From Streptomyces sp. R21 (GTDB lineage Bacteria; Actinomycetota; Actinomycetes; Streptomycetales; Streptomycetaceae), in contig NZ_CP163435.1 in assembly GCF_041051975.1 (NCBI RefSeq), positions 5,923,001-5,987,000 on the forward strand: a stretch of 64,000 bases of DNA, read 5' to 3'. The number at the start of each line of letters is the position of its first letter. Position 1 is the stretch's first letter. The notes beneath the pieces are model-generated. The model saw only the letters and a program-made list of their open reading frames with translations. It had not been told where the DNA came from and did not search any database. Positions 1-8,513 of the stretch are shown here, one piece after another. The position numbers and the translations under genes were made by a program.

Positions 1-681
1 GGTGCCCTTCATTCCGCCGATCGCCGCGTAACTGATCATCAGCGCGCCGAGCCCGATGATGCAGCCCGTCTTCAGTGCGTCGCTGGAGAAGCCGAGGATG
101 AAGGCCAGCAGGTCGCCCGTTCCGGCGAGTTGGACGAGCATGAGCGGCAGCAGCGCGGCGATGGTGGTGGCGCACGCCGTGATGCGGACCGCGCGGCCCG
201 GCATCCGGCGGGCCAGCGCGTCGCCCATGGTGAACCGGCCCGCGTTGCGCAGGGGTTCGGCCAGCAGGAACATCAGCAGCATCAGGGACAGCGCCGTGCT
301 CAGGGCGAGGACGACACCGTCGTATCCGGCGAGCGCGATGACCCCGCCCGTGCCGAGCACCGTCGCCGCGGAGATGTAGTCCCCGGCGATGGCAAGCCCG
401 TTGCGCAGGGGCGAGAGCGAGCCGTAGCCCGTGTAGAACTCGTCGAGGTCGTCGCGGTCGGGCCCCGTCATCACGCACAGCAGCAGCGTGATGGTGGCGA
501 CCGTGGTGAAGGCGACCAGTGACATCGCCTGGCCCGAGCTGCTGAATCCGGTCAGCCCGCCGGGAGCGGCGAGCACCGGATGCCCGGTGGAGGTGGAGAG
601 CACCGGATGCCCGGTGGGGGTGGAGAGCACCGGATGCCCGGTGGGGGTGGTGACTGCCGTGGCGGCGGCAAGGTGGTTCAT
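1..681 (-). CDS. Cation/acetate symporter (SSS family), N-terminal part only
   Basis: This is the first 227 codons of a sodium:solute symporter; the gene runs off the left edge. After a soluble N-terminus, hydrophobic helices follow (SLVAFTTVATITLLLC, then GDYISAATVLGTGGVIAL). The TGPDRDDLDEFYTGYGSLSPLRNGLA-type segment around residues 70-95, ending in GDYISAA, is typical of ActP/MctC-type acetate and monocarboxylate symporters. The ATG at 681 overlaps the DUF485 stop (ATGA), so the two genes are co-transcribed and translationally coupled, the usual pairing for this family (yjcH-actP). The N-terminus before the first helix is unusual: it contains three consecutive nine-residue units of the type ST(P/S)TGHPVL, encoded by a 27-bp tandem repeat. 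Substrate is inferred from the family and partner, not seen. The family call is firm and the exact substrate is moderate. Confidence 0.85.
   Translation of the reverse strand, partial: MNHLAAATAVTTPTGHPVLSTPTGHPVLSTSTGHPVLAAPGGLTGFSSSGQAMSLVAFTTVATITLLLCVMTGPDRDDLDEFYTGYGSLSPLRNGLAIAGDYISAATVLGTGGVIALAGYDGVVLALSTALSLMLLMFLLAEPLRNAGRFTMGDALARRMPGRAVRITACATTIAALLPLMLVQLAGTGDLLAFILGFSSDALKTGCIIGLGALMISYAAIGGMKGT
569..649 (-). repeat. 27-bp tandem repeat, 3 units, in frame in the symporter N-terminus
   Basis: Units at 569-595, 596-622 and 623-649 are almost identical (the first differs at a few bases). Because 27 is a multiple of three, the copies encode a repeated nonapeptide ending in TGHPVL (about residues 12-38) without breaking the frame. 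It lies before the first transmembrane helix. Confidence 0.9.
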
Positions 682-1112
682 CGTGCGGCCTCCCGCTTGG
701 CGTCCAGCTCGGCCTGCTTGCGGATGCGGTCGGCGATCGGGTCGAGGCCGTGCCGCGCCGTGTACTCGTACAGCCCGACCGCCAGGCAGGTGACCGGGAC
801 CTGGATCAGTCCGAGCAGCAGCCCCACGGACAGCCCGCCGGAGACGGTGCCCGTCATGAAGGACGGTGCGAACGCGGACAGGAGCAGGAAGAGCGTGAAG
901 TAGCCGAGCGCGGTGAGCGTGGCGACACGGCGCTGCCAGCGGTAGGCGGTGCGCAGCACCCGCAGGTCGCTGTGCCGGCCGAGGGCCGGGCGGCGCGGGT
1001 GCCGGTGTCTTGTCGGCTCCGGCGGTGGTGGCGGCTGCCAGGGATAGGTGCTGTACGAGGGGGAGGAGTTGTAGGGGCGTTGGTGCTCGGGGGACGAGAA
1101 CGCGTCTGCCAT
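678..1112 (-). CDS. DUF485 family inner-membrane protein (symporter partner)
   Basis: This is a 144-residue protein. A Pro-rich cytosolic N-terminus (residues 1-50) is followed by two transmembrane helices (about 66-85 YFTLFLLLSAFAP and 98-120 GLLLGLIQVPVTCLAVGLY) and a charged C-terminus. The segment with two helices separated by a short Gly/Ser loop, then a Tyr-rich turn, is the DUF485 (YjcH) pattern. Proteins of this family are encoded immediately upstream of ActP-type acetate symporters, as here, where the stop overlaps the symporter ATG by four bases. Its molecular role is unknown; it probably assists assembly or activity of the symporter. The N-terminus is longer than in YjcH (about 104 aa), because of the Pro-rich lead. 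Confidence 0.85.
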   Translation of the reverse strand: MADAFSSPEHQRPYNSSPSYSTYPWQPPPPPEPTRHRHPRRPALGRHSDLRVLRTAYRWQRRVATLTALGYFTLFLLLSAFAPSFMTGTVSGGLSVGLLLGLIQVPVTCLAVGLYEYTARHGLDPIADRIRKQAELDAKREAAR

Positions 1113-1236
1113 CCCGTTTCTCCTTGCGTGGGCTCGGGTCCGGTGCGGACCGCAGGGAGCTAAGCGACCGGAGCCGCTTGGGGGGTGAGCGACGCACGCT
1201 ACTCGCAGGTAGCGGGGGATGTGCGGTTTTCTCCAA

Positions 1237-1250
1237 ACTGAGCGGTCGGT
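1237..1250. promoter_or_regulatory. Imperfect palindrome, possible TetR-type operator
   Basis: Read on the minus strand it is ACCGACCGCTCAGT, symmetrical at most positions. It resembles the CCGACCGGTCGG-like cores bound by many TetR regulators. It lies 125 bp upstream of the DUF485-symporter start and downstream of the MFS gene. No regulator gene is adjacent, so this is a weak inference from sequence only. Confidence 0.25.
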
Positions 1251-1395
1251 ATGCGCTTACTGCGCTGACCTGCGGTGTTACCCGCGTTTACGGCCAGGTC
1301 CGGCGGCGATCCGTGATGAAAACGTGAGCGACGAACGGGCGTTGTCTGTACAGCAGTTGTGGGACTCGAACAGGACCGGTCGTGAGGCCGGGCTC

Positions 1396-2952
1396 TCAGT
1401 CCTCGGGGTTCGTCAGCACCGGAAAGCGGCGCGGGGCCACCAGCAGCAGGACGAGGAAGGCGAGGGCGGCCGCGCAGGCGGCGCCGAGGTAGACGGTGTG
1501 GACGGCGTCGGCGACCGCGTGGCCCAGCGCGTCGGTGGCGCCGCCCGGCTCGTCCAGGGCGCGGGTGACCGAGTCGAGGTCGCCCGCGCCGCCGAGCCGT
1601 GCCGCGAGGACACCGTTGGCGACGCCGCCGAAGAGGGCCGCGCCCATCGTCTGCCCGGTCTGGCGGCAGAAGAGGACGGACGCGGTGGCCGTGCCGCGTT
1701 CCTCCCAGCCGACGGTCGACTGGACGCCGATGATCAGCGGGAGCTGGAAGAGGCCGAGGGCGCCGCCGAGCAGCAGCATCAGCAGGGCGGGCTGCCACGG
1801 CTCGCCCGGGTAGGGCAGGAACGGGAAGGCGAGCAGGAGCAGCGCGGCCGTGCCGATGCCGAGCATCGCGGTGTTGCGGAAGCCGATCCGCCGGTACACG
1901 TGCTGGCTGAGCGCGGCGGCCACCGGCCAGCTCAACGTCCATACGGAGAGCACGAATCCGGCGGCGATCGGCGCGAGCCCGAGCACCGCCTGCGCGTACG
2001 TCGGCAGGAAGGCCGTCGGCGCGACCATCAGCAACCCCAGCGCGCCCAGGGCGAGATTGACCGCGGCGATCGTGCGCCGCCGCCACACCCAGCCCGGGAT
2101 GATCGGCTCCGCGGCCCGCCGCTCGACGGCGACGACCACCCCGACCAGCGCAAGTCCCGTACCGAACAGGGCGATCGAGGGGGCGGACAGCCAGGGCCAC
2201 GCCACCCCGCCCTGCACCAGCGCGGTCAGCAGCACGCCACCGCAGGCGAACACGGCGAGCGCGCCCGCCCAGTCGATGCGCGGCCGGCGCTCGACCGAGC
2301 GCCGCGGCTCGTGCAGATGGCGGACGATCAGCCACAGGGCGAGCGCGCCGATGGGCAGGTTGACGAGGAAGATCCAGCGCCAGTCGGCGTACCTCACGAG
2401 GACTCCGCCCAGCGCGGGACCCGCGACCGCCGACGTCGCCCACACGGTGGACAGCTTCGCCTGGATCTTCGGGCGCTCCTTCAGTGGGTAGAGATCGGCG
2501 GCCAGCGTCTGCACCGTGCCCTGCAGGGCGCCGCCGCCCAGGCCCTGGACGACGCGGAAGGCGATGAGCGCGGCCATGTTCCAGGCGGTCGCGCACAGCA
2601 GCGAGCCGATCAGGAAGAGGGCCGCGCCCACCACCAGCACCGGCTTGCGGCCGAAGGTGTCGGAGAGCTTGCCGTACACCGGCAGCGTGACGGTCACGGC
2701 GAGCAGATAGCCGGAGAACAGCCAGGAGAAGACGGAGAAGCCGCCGAGGTCACCGACGATCTGCGGTACGGCGGTCGACACGATGGTGGCGTCCAGCGCG
2801 GCCAGCCCCATCGCGAGCATGAGCGCGGCGACGACCGCGCGACGGCGCCGGGCCGTGGCCCGGTCCTCCGCCGCCGCGCCGGCCTGCGCGGCCGGTATGT
2901 CCGTGTCCCCCTGAGTCACCGGATTCCTCTCGCCGTTACTTTCCCCCTGCAT
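1396..2952 (-). CDS. MFS transporter, DHA2 (14-helix drug:H+ antiporter) family
   Basis: This multidrug-efflux-type permease of 518 aa (507 if it starts at the GTG) has about 14 hydrophobic segments. DHA2 signatures include LDATIVSTAVPQI in helix 1 (about residues 53-65), GKLSDTFGRKPV in the loop 2-3 (motif A, about 95-106) and the GGGALQG helix-5 antiporter region (about 140-146). It exports drugs or metabolites using the proton gradient; the substrate is unknown. Two starts are possible. The ATG at 2952 has a GGAG four bases away. A GTG at 2919 has GAGAGGA with a five-base gap and yields a normal short N-terminus, and may well be the true one. No regulator is directly adjacent. Confidence 0.9.
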   Translation of the reverse strand: MQGESNGERNPVTQGDTDIPAAQAGAAAEDRATARRRRAVVAALMLAMGLAALDATIVSTAVPQIVGDLGGFSVFSWLFSGYLLAVTVTLPVYGKLSDTFGRKPVLVVGAALFLIGSLLCATAWNMAALIAFRVVQGLGGGALQGTVQTLAADLYPLKERPKIQAKLSTVWATSAVAGPALGGVLVRYADWRWIFLVNLPIGALALWLIVRHLHEPRRSVERRPRIDWAGALAVFACGGVLLTALVQGGVAWPWLSAPSIALFGTGLALVGVVVAVERRAAEPIIPGWVWRRRTIAAVNLALGALGLLMVAPTAFLPTYAQAVLGLAPIAAGFVLSVWTLSWPVAAALSQHVYRRIGFRNTAMLGIGTAALLLLAFPFLPYPGEPWQPALLMLLLGGALGLFQLPLIIGVQSTVGWEERGTATASVLFCRQTGQTMGAALFGGVANGVLAARLGGAGDLDSVTRALDEPGGATDALGHAVADAVHTVYLGAACAAALAFLVLLLVAPRRFPVLTNPED

Positions 2953-3337
2953 CCATCTCCGCGGACCACCTTCTCACTTGCCCCTCACGCGGCGGGAGGG
3001 TGGAGCCTGAGGGGACCGGAGGGTGGACCCGAACCCCGAGAAGTCCTCCACCCGGCGGTGGAGGGCCCCTAGGGGTATCTCCGTACTACGGCTCGGGGAG
3101 GGTTCGTACCGGCGGAGGACGAGACGGGGCAGGGGCCGTCCTTAACCTGGCTTTATGCCGCTCGGGGGCGGCATACCGCCCTTGCGGGGGTGGGGTTTTC
3201 CCCAGCAAAAGACTGCGCTGAGCACCAGCGCGCGGGGACCCCCGCGGGGACCAGACTCAACGACGTAACCAGCGCACGCGAACCACCCACTGATCGACAC
3301 ACATGAAACATCTGTCGACCGACATAGGAGACTTACC
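2953..3337. promoter_or_regulatory. Divergent promoter region between MFS and ABC genes, with two inverted repeats
   Basis: This 385-bp region has no gene. It holds a perfect 8-bp inverted repeat with a 4-base spacer (3045-3052 CCTCCACC and 3057-3064 GGTGGAGG) and a second one closer to the ABC gene (TCGACA at 3294-3299, TGTCGA at 3313-3318). The first looks like a response-regulator-type operator. The second ends 19 bases before the GTG and could block translation or transcription. Which transcript each controls is inferred. Confidence 0.4.
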
Positions 3338-4126
3338 GTGACATCGGCTGTGACCATTCCCAGGCACGGGGGCACTGGAGGGCGTACGGCCGTTGCCGCA
3401 CGGGCGCGGCAGGTCGTGAAGGCGTACGGGTCCGGTGAGACCCGGGTCGTCGCCCTCGACCACATCGACGTGGACATCGCTCGCGGCCAGTTCACCGCGA
3501 TCATGGGCCCCTCGGGGTCCGGCAAGTCCACGCTGATGCACTGCCTCGCCGGGCTCGACACCGTGACCGGTGGACAGATCTACCTGGACGAGACCGAGAT
3601 CACCGGCCTGAAGGACAAGAAGCTCACGCAGCTGCGCCGGGACCGGATCGGCTTCATCTTCCAGGCGTTCAACCTGCTGCCGACGCTCAACGCGTTGGAG
3701 AACATCACGCTTCCCATGGACATCGCGGGCCGCAAGCCGGACCAGGGCTGGCTGAACCAGGTCGTCGAGACCGTCGGTCTCAAGGACCGCCTCAAGCACC
3801 GGCCCACCCAGCTCTCCGGCGGCCAGCAGCAGCGCGTCGCCGTGGCGCGGGCGCTCGCCGCCCGTCCCGAGATCATCTTCGGCGACGAGCCGACCGGAAA
3901 CCTCGACTCCCGTGCCGGCGCCGAGGTGCTGGGCTTCCTGCGCAGGTCGGTGGACGAGCTGGGCCAGACCATCGTGATGGTCACGCACGACCCGGTGGCC
4001 GCCTCGTACGCGGACCGTGTGCTGTACCTCGCCGACGGCCGGATCGTCGACGAGATGTACCGGCCCACCGCCGACGCCGTCCTGGACCGCATGAAGGACT
4101 TCGACGCCCGGGGACGTACGTCATGA
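3338..4126 (+). CDS. ABC transporter ATP-binding protein, MacB/LolD-type
   Basis: This is a 262-aa nucleotide-binding subunit. Walker A is GPSGSGKST (57-65), the Q-loop lies in FIFQAFNLLPT (about 107-117), the ABC signature is LSGGQQQR (about 153-160), and Walker B is IIFGDEPTGNLDS (about 174-186) followed by the VTHD switch His. The LMHCLAGLDT and ENITLPMDIAGRKP segments place it in the LolD/MacB group, which powers FtsX-like permeases that move substrates at the outer face rather than through a channel. The GTG start has TAGGAG seven bases upstream. It overlaps the permease by four bases (ATGA), so the two form one unit. It is closely similar, including the ending FDAxGRTS, to the ATPase at 37997-38767. 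Substrate unknown; envelope stress or peptide export is plausible. Confidence 0.93.
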   Translation: MTSAVTIPRHGGTGGRTAVAARARQVVKAYGSGETRVVALDHIDVDIARGQFTAIMGPSGSGKSTLMHCLAGLDTVTGGQIYLDETEITGLKDKKLTQLRRDRIGFIFQAFNLLPTLNALENITLPMDIAGRKPDQGWLNQVVETVGLKDRLKHRPTQLSGGQQQRVAVARALAARPEIIFGDEPTGNLDSRAGAEVLGFLRRSVDELGQTIVMVTHDPVAASYADRVLYLADGRIVDEMYRPTADAVLDRMKDFDARGRTS

Positions 4127-6696
4127 GTGCCAACACCGTCCTGAAGACCTCGATGCGCAACTTCTTCGCGCACAAGGGACGCATGGCGCTCTCCGCCGTC
4201 GCGGTCCTGCTGTCGGTGGCCTTCGTCTGCGGCACCCTCGTGTTCACCGACACGATGAACACGACCTTCGACAAGCTGTTCGCCGCGACCTCCTCCGACG
4301 TCACGGTCCTGCCGAAGGCCGCCAAGAGCGACGACACCCCGCAGAACGGAAAGCCCGAGTCGCTGCCCGCCTCCGTCCTGGAGCAGGCGAAGAAGGCGCA
4401 GGGCGTCAAGTCCGCCGAGGGCGCGGTCAGTTCGATGAACGTGACCGTCGTCAACAGCGACAACAAGAACATGGGGTCCAGCAACGGCGCCCCGACCATC
4501 GCGGGCAACTGGACGAAGAACGACCTGCGTTCGATGGAGATCACCAAGGGGCACGCCCCGCGCGGTCCCACCGAGGTGATGGTCGACTCCGACACCGCCG
4601 ACAAGCACCACCTGAAGATGGGTGACGAGCTGCGCACCATCGCCGTCACCGGTGACTTCAAGGCGAGGATCGTCGGCATCGCCGCCTTCAAGGTGACCAA
4701 CCCCGGTGCCGCCGTCGTCTACTTCGACACCGCCACCTCGCAGCGCGAACTCCTGGGTGCCACCGGCCGGTTCACGCAGATCAACCTCGCCGCCGCGACG
4801 GGTGTCTCCGACACGCAGCTCAAGCAGAACGTCTCCCAGACGCTGACCGGGTCGTACAAGATCCAGACGCAGAAGGAGAACGCCGACGAGAACCGCAAGG
4901 GCGTCGGCCAGTTCATGAACGTCATCAAGTACGCCATGCTCGGCTTCGCCGGCATCGCGTTCCTGGTCGGCATCTTCCTGATCATCAACACCTTCTCGAT
5001 GCTCGTCGCCCAGCGCACCCGCGAGATCGGCCTGATGCGGGCCATCGGCTCCTCCCGCAAGCAGATCAACCGCTCCGTGCTGGTCGAGGCGACACTGCTC
5101 GGCGTCATCGGCTCGATCCTCGGAGTCGGCGCGGGCGTCGGCATCGCGATCGGCCTGATGAAGCTCATGTCCAAGATGGGCATGAACCTCTCCACCGACG
5201 ACCTGACGGTGAAGACGGCCACACCGGTCGTCGGCCTGCTCCTCGGCATCGTCGTCACCGTCCTCGCCGCCTACCTCCCCGCCCGCCGCGCGGGCAAGGT
5301 CTCCCCGATGGCCGCCCTCCGCGACGCGGGTACGCCGGCCGACGGCAGGGCCGGACTGATACGCGGCCTGATCGGCCTGGTCCTCACCGGCGCGGGCACC
5401 GCCGCCCTCTACCTGGCGGCCACTGCCGACAAGGCCAGCGACGGCTCCCTGGTCCTCGGCGCGGGCGTCGTACTGACCCTGCTCGGCTTCGTGATCATCG
5501 GCCCGCTCCTCGCGGGCGGCGTGGTCCGCGTGATCAGCGCGGTCCTGCTGCGGATGTTCGGACCCGTAGGCCGGATGGCCGAGCGCAACGCACTGCGCAA
5601 CCCGCGCCGCACCGGCGCCACCGGCGCGGCCCTGATGATCGGCCTCGCCCTGGTCGCCTGCCTCTCCGTGGTCGGCTCCTCGATGGTCGCCTCGGCCACC
5701 GACCAGCTCGACAAGTCGGTCGGCGCGGACTTCATCGTCGAGGGCAACCAGCGGATCGTCCCGCAGGCCGAGAAGGCCATGCAGAACTCGCCCGGCCTCG
5801 CGCACGTCACCCGCTACAAGGAGGTCAAGGCCACGCTGACCTCCCCGGACGGCAAGGCCGACACCGGCGGAGTCACCGCCGCCGACCCCACGTACGCCCA
5901 GGACCTGCGCCGCGACACGACGGCCGGCAAGCTGACCGACGCCTACGGCAAGGACGCCATGTCGGTCGGCTCCGACTACGCCAAGAAGCACCACGTGAAG
6001 GTCGGCGACACCCTGTCCGTCGCCTTCGACGGCGGCCGGACGGCGAAGCTCAAGGTCGCCGCCGTCACGGACGACGACTCGGTCTTCGACCAGGGCGCGC
6101 GCTACATCAGCATGGCGACCATGGCGAAGTACGTCCCCAAGAACATGGTCCCGCCGAACGTGATCATGTTCGCCGAGGCCAAGCCGGGACAGGAGAAGCA
6201 GGCGTACGCGGCCCTGAAGAAGGCCATGGAGCAGTACCCGCAGTACGACGTCCGCGACCAGACCGACTACAAGCAGGAACTGAAGGACCAGGTCGGCCAG
6301 TTGCTGAACATGGTCTACGGCCTCCTCGCCCTGGCGATCATCGTGGCGGTCCTCGGCGTCGTGAACACCCTCGCCCTGTCGGTGGTGGAGCGCACCCGGG
6401 AGATCGGCCTGATGCGGGCCATCGGGATGTCGCGCCGCCAGCTGCGCCGCATGATCCGCCTGGAGTCGGTCGTCATCGCCCTCTTCGGCGCCCTGCTCGG
6501 CCTCGGCCTGGGCATGGGCTGGGGGGCCACGGCCCAGAAGCTGCTGGCCCTGGAGGGGCTGGGCGTTCTGGAGATCCCCTGGCCGACGATCATCGGGGTC
6601 TTCATCGGCTCGGCCTTCGTGGGTCTGTTCGCCGCGCTGGTCCCGGCGTTCCGGGCGGGCCGGATGAACGTACTGAACGCGATCGCCACCGACTGA
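4123..6696 (+). CDS. FtsX/MacB-type ABC transporter permease
   Basis: This is an 857-aa permease. It has an N-terminal transmembrane helix (about 24-42), a large extracellular domain (about 45-260), and a first FtsX block of three helices containing LVAQRTREIGLMRAIGSSRKQ (about 290-425). Four internal hydrophobic segments, a second extracellular domain (about 525-720) and a second FtsX block with SVVERTREIGLMRAIGMSR (about 725-857) follow. The duplicated architecture is that of actinobacterial FtsX-type exporters. The start ATG overlaps the ATPase stop. It ends just before a strong hairpin at 6731-6771. It is homologous in domain order to the permease at 35365-37893, though shorter stretches match than for the ATPases. 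Confidence 0.92.
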   Translation: MSANTVLKTSMRNFFAHKGRMALSAVAVLLSVAFVCGTLVFTDTMNTTFDKLFAATSSDVTVLPKAAKSDDTPQNGKPESLPASVLEQAKKAQGVKSAEGAVSSMNVTVVNSDNKNMGSSNGAPTIAGNWTKNDLRSMEITKGHAPRGPTEVMVDSDTADKHHLKMGDELRTIAVTGDFKARIVGIAAFKVTNPGAAVVYFDTATSQRELLGATGRFTQINLAAATGVSDTQLKQNVSQTLTGSYKIQTQKENADENRKGVGQFMNVIKYAMLGFAGIAFLVGIFLIINTFSMLVAQRTREIGLMRAIGSSRKQINRSVLVEATLLGVIGSILGVGAGVGIAIGLMKLMSKMGMNLSTDDLTVKTATPVVGLLLGIVVTVLAAYLPARRAGKVSPMAALRDAGTPADGRAGLIRGLIGLVLTGAGTAALYLAATADKASDGSLVLGAGVVLTLLGFVIIGPLLAGGVVRVISAVLLRMFGPVGRMAERNALRNPRRTGATGAALMIGLALVACLSVVGSSMVASATDQLDKSVGADFIVEGNQRIVPQAEKAMQNSPGLAHVTRYKEVKATLTSPDGKADTGGVTAADPTYAQDLRRDTTAGKLTDAYGKDAMSVGSDYAKKHHVKVGDTLSVAFDGGRTAKLKVAAVTDDDSVFDQGARYISMATMAKYVPKNMVPPNVIMFAEAKPGQEKQAYAALKKAMEQYPQYDVRDQTDYKQELKDQVGQLLNMVYGLLALAIIVAVLGVVNTLALSVVERTREIGLMRAIGMSRRQLRRMIRLESVVIALFGALLGLGLGMGWGATAQKLLALEGLGVLEIPWPTIIGVFIGSAFVGLFAALVPAFRAGRMNVLNAIATD

Positions 6697-6730
6697 CCAC
6701 CGTGTACGGGGGTCACGGGGGAACGGGGGA

Positions 6731-6771
6731 CGGGCCCGGCGCCGGAAGCACTGCTTCCGGCGCCGGGCCCG
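6731..6771. terminator. Bidirectional terminator hairpin
   Basis: A perfect 20-bp inverted repeat (6731-6750 with 6752-6771) around a single base lies between two convergent genes, the ABC permease and the DUF2079 gene. There is no clear T-run. It is among the strongest hairpins in the window, so it probably serves both genes. Confidence 0.85.
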
Positions 6772-6778
6772 TGCTCGT

Positions 6779-8230
6779 TCATACGTCGGCCCTCGGCTGC
6801 CGCTCCAGGAGCACGTACCCGTGGGTGGCGCCCGCGATGGCGTAGTCGGCGTGCGGGTGGAGCCGGCGGGCGTACGCCTGGATGTTGTGGATCCACTTCG
6901 TGGAGTTGTTGATGGCGATGAAGTCCGGGTCGATGTTCCCGGTGTCGCCCAGCCAGAAGACCCGGCAGCGCGAGACGAGCCGGCTGCTCGGCCCGGTGTC
7001 GGCCTCCACGCTCGCGCCGTCCGGGACGAGCTTCAGCAGCCGCTCGACGGCGCTCACCTGCTCGGGCGTCCGGTAGGCGGCGGGCTCCGTCATCATGGAC
7101 AGCGGCAGCGACGTGGTCAGCGCGAGTGCCGCCGCGGCGACGGCGGCGGGCAGATGGAGCGCGTACGAACGCAGCCACGGACGCGCGCTGTAGCGGGCGC
7201 GCGCGAGCGCGTCGGCCAGGGCGAGGAAGACAACCGGCATCAGGACCGCGCTGTAGTGCCAGTCCGTGCCCCAGTAGTGCGGTTCGGAGGACAGGAAGCG
7301 CCAGCCGAGCGTCGGCAGGGCGGCGATGAGCAGCGGGGAACGCAGGGCGAGCAGCCCGGTGGTGGGGACCAACAGCCAGGCGAGGGTGCGGAGTTTGGTG
7401 TCCAGACCGTCGAGGGGGCCCTGCGCGTCGCGCACCTTGTCCCAGTAGCCGTAGGCGTCCGCGGTGTTGAAGGCCGGTATCACCACGGTGAGGGTGACGA
7501 CCGTGGCGAGGACGCCGAGGACCGCGACGCCGAGCGCGGCCGACGCCGTACGCCGGGACGCGCGGCGGGAGCGTACGGCGACGACCAGGGCGATCGCGGC
7601 CACCGTCAGCCCCAGGTCCTCCTTGACCAGTACCAGCGGGAGGGCCCAGCCCAGGGCGGCCCCCCACCGTCGCCGCAGGACGGCCTCCAGGGCGAACGCG
7701 ATCAGCGGAAGGGCGAAGCAGATCTCGTGGAAGTCGAAGTCGACGGCACGCTGGACACCCCACGACAGCCCGTACGCGACACCGAGCGCGAGTCCGCGGC
7801 CGCGCCCGAGGAGCCCTGCCGCGCCTCGCGTGACGGGCACGGCGGACAGTGCGAACAGCGCGGCCTGGGCGAGAAGCAGCGTGACGGGCGTGGGGAAGAG
7901 CCGGTAGAACGGCGCCAGCAGGGCGGTGACCGGGCTGAAGTGGTCGCCCAGAAGGTTGAAGCCGGGCCCCTTGAGGTCGGCGACCGGCGCCCGCAGATGG
8001 GCGTAGGAGCGCACGGCCTGCTCGAAGATGCCCAGATCCCAGGACTTCGTCGCCAGATGCCGGTAGCGGGCGACGGACAGCGCCGCGTACGCGGAGAACA
8101 GCAGCGCGGCCAGGATCCAGGGGTCCCGCCGGCCGGGTCGGGGGCGCCGGTCACGCGAGGCAGGCGTGACCGGCGCCGGTATGAGACGGGCCGGCGAGGG
8201 TGCGACCGCTTCGGTGAGGGCTCCGTGCAC
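6779..8230 (-). CDS. DUF2079 multi-pass membrane protein
   Basis: This is a 483-aa integral membrane protein with about 9-11 hydrophobic helices. The motif SWDLGIFEQA (about residues 62-71) followed by LLGDHFSPVTALLAP (about 92-106) is the recognisable DUF2079 signature. The family is distantly related to GT-C-type membrane glycosyltransferases, with an acidic residue in the first periplasmic loop (D in WDLG), but no enzymatic activity is established. The C-terminal third is soluble (SRCRVFWLGDTGNIDPDFI). It lies between the ABC operon (convergent) and mfd (divergent). Start ATG at 8230. A function in cell-envelope glycan or lipid glycosylation is possible but unproven. Confidence 0.85.
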   Translation of the reverse strand: MHGALTEAVAPSPARLIPAPVTPASRDRRPRPGRRDPWILAALLFSAYAALSVARYRHLATKSWDLGIFEQAVRSYAHLRAPVADLKGPGFNLLGDHFSPVTALLAPFYRLFPTPVTLLLAQAALFALSAVPVTRGAAGLLGRGRGLALGVAYGLSWGVQRAVDFDFHEICFALPLIAFALEAVLRRRWGAALGWALPLVLVKEDLGLTVAAIALVVAVRSRRASRRTASAALGVAVLGVLATVVTLTVVIPAFNTADAYGYWDKVRDAQGPLDGLDTKLRTLAWLLVPTTGLLALRSPLLIAALPTLGWRFLSSEPHYWGTDWHYSAVLMPVVFLALADALARARYSARPWLRSYALHLPAAVAAAALALTTSLPLSMMTEPAAYRTPEQVSAVERLLKLVPDGASVEADTGPSSRLVSRCRVFWLGDTGNIDPDFIAINNSTKWIHNIQAYARRLHPHADYAIAGATHGYVLLERQPRADV

Positions 8231-8250
8231 GAGAGGGTCCTTGGGTTGTC

Positions 8251-8345
8251 ATTCAGCCCGTCCGGCGTTTGAGGACGAGCGCGAAGCGCGATGCAGGGGG
8301 AAAGGGGGCGCAGCCCCCAGGACAAAGGGACGGGCAGGGGCGGAG
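8251..8345. repeat. Streptomyces-type intergenic repeat with G5/C5 hairpin
   Basis: The block begins with CAGCCCGTCCGGCGTTTGAG and contains a GGGGGC/GCCCCC hairpin (8304-8309, 8313-8318). From memory, near-identical blocks recur in many Streptomyces intergenic regions. It lies just upstream of the DUF2079 start. Copy number cannot be judged from this window. Confidence 0.5.
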
Positions 8346-8513
8346 GGGGCGAAAACCGCTGGGCCCCCGCACCCGCGCCGGCCGCCCGGCACGGGCCCAC
8401 GTTATCCACAGCCCCCGGCAGCCACGCCCGAGGCGTCGTACGCTGGAGACCCCCCGGCCCGTGACACGAGTCGGGCGGTTCGCGTTGCCCACCCCCGGAC
8501 GGGAAAACCCTTC

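Noticed and set aside
1219..3072. 617-codon frame opposite the MFS gene
   Set aside because: Composition is that of an antisense frame to a transmembrane protein, and no motif is seen.
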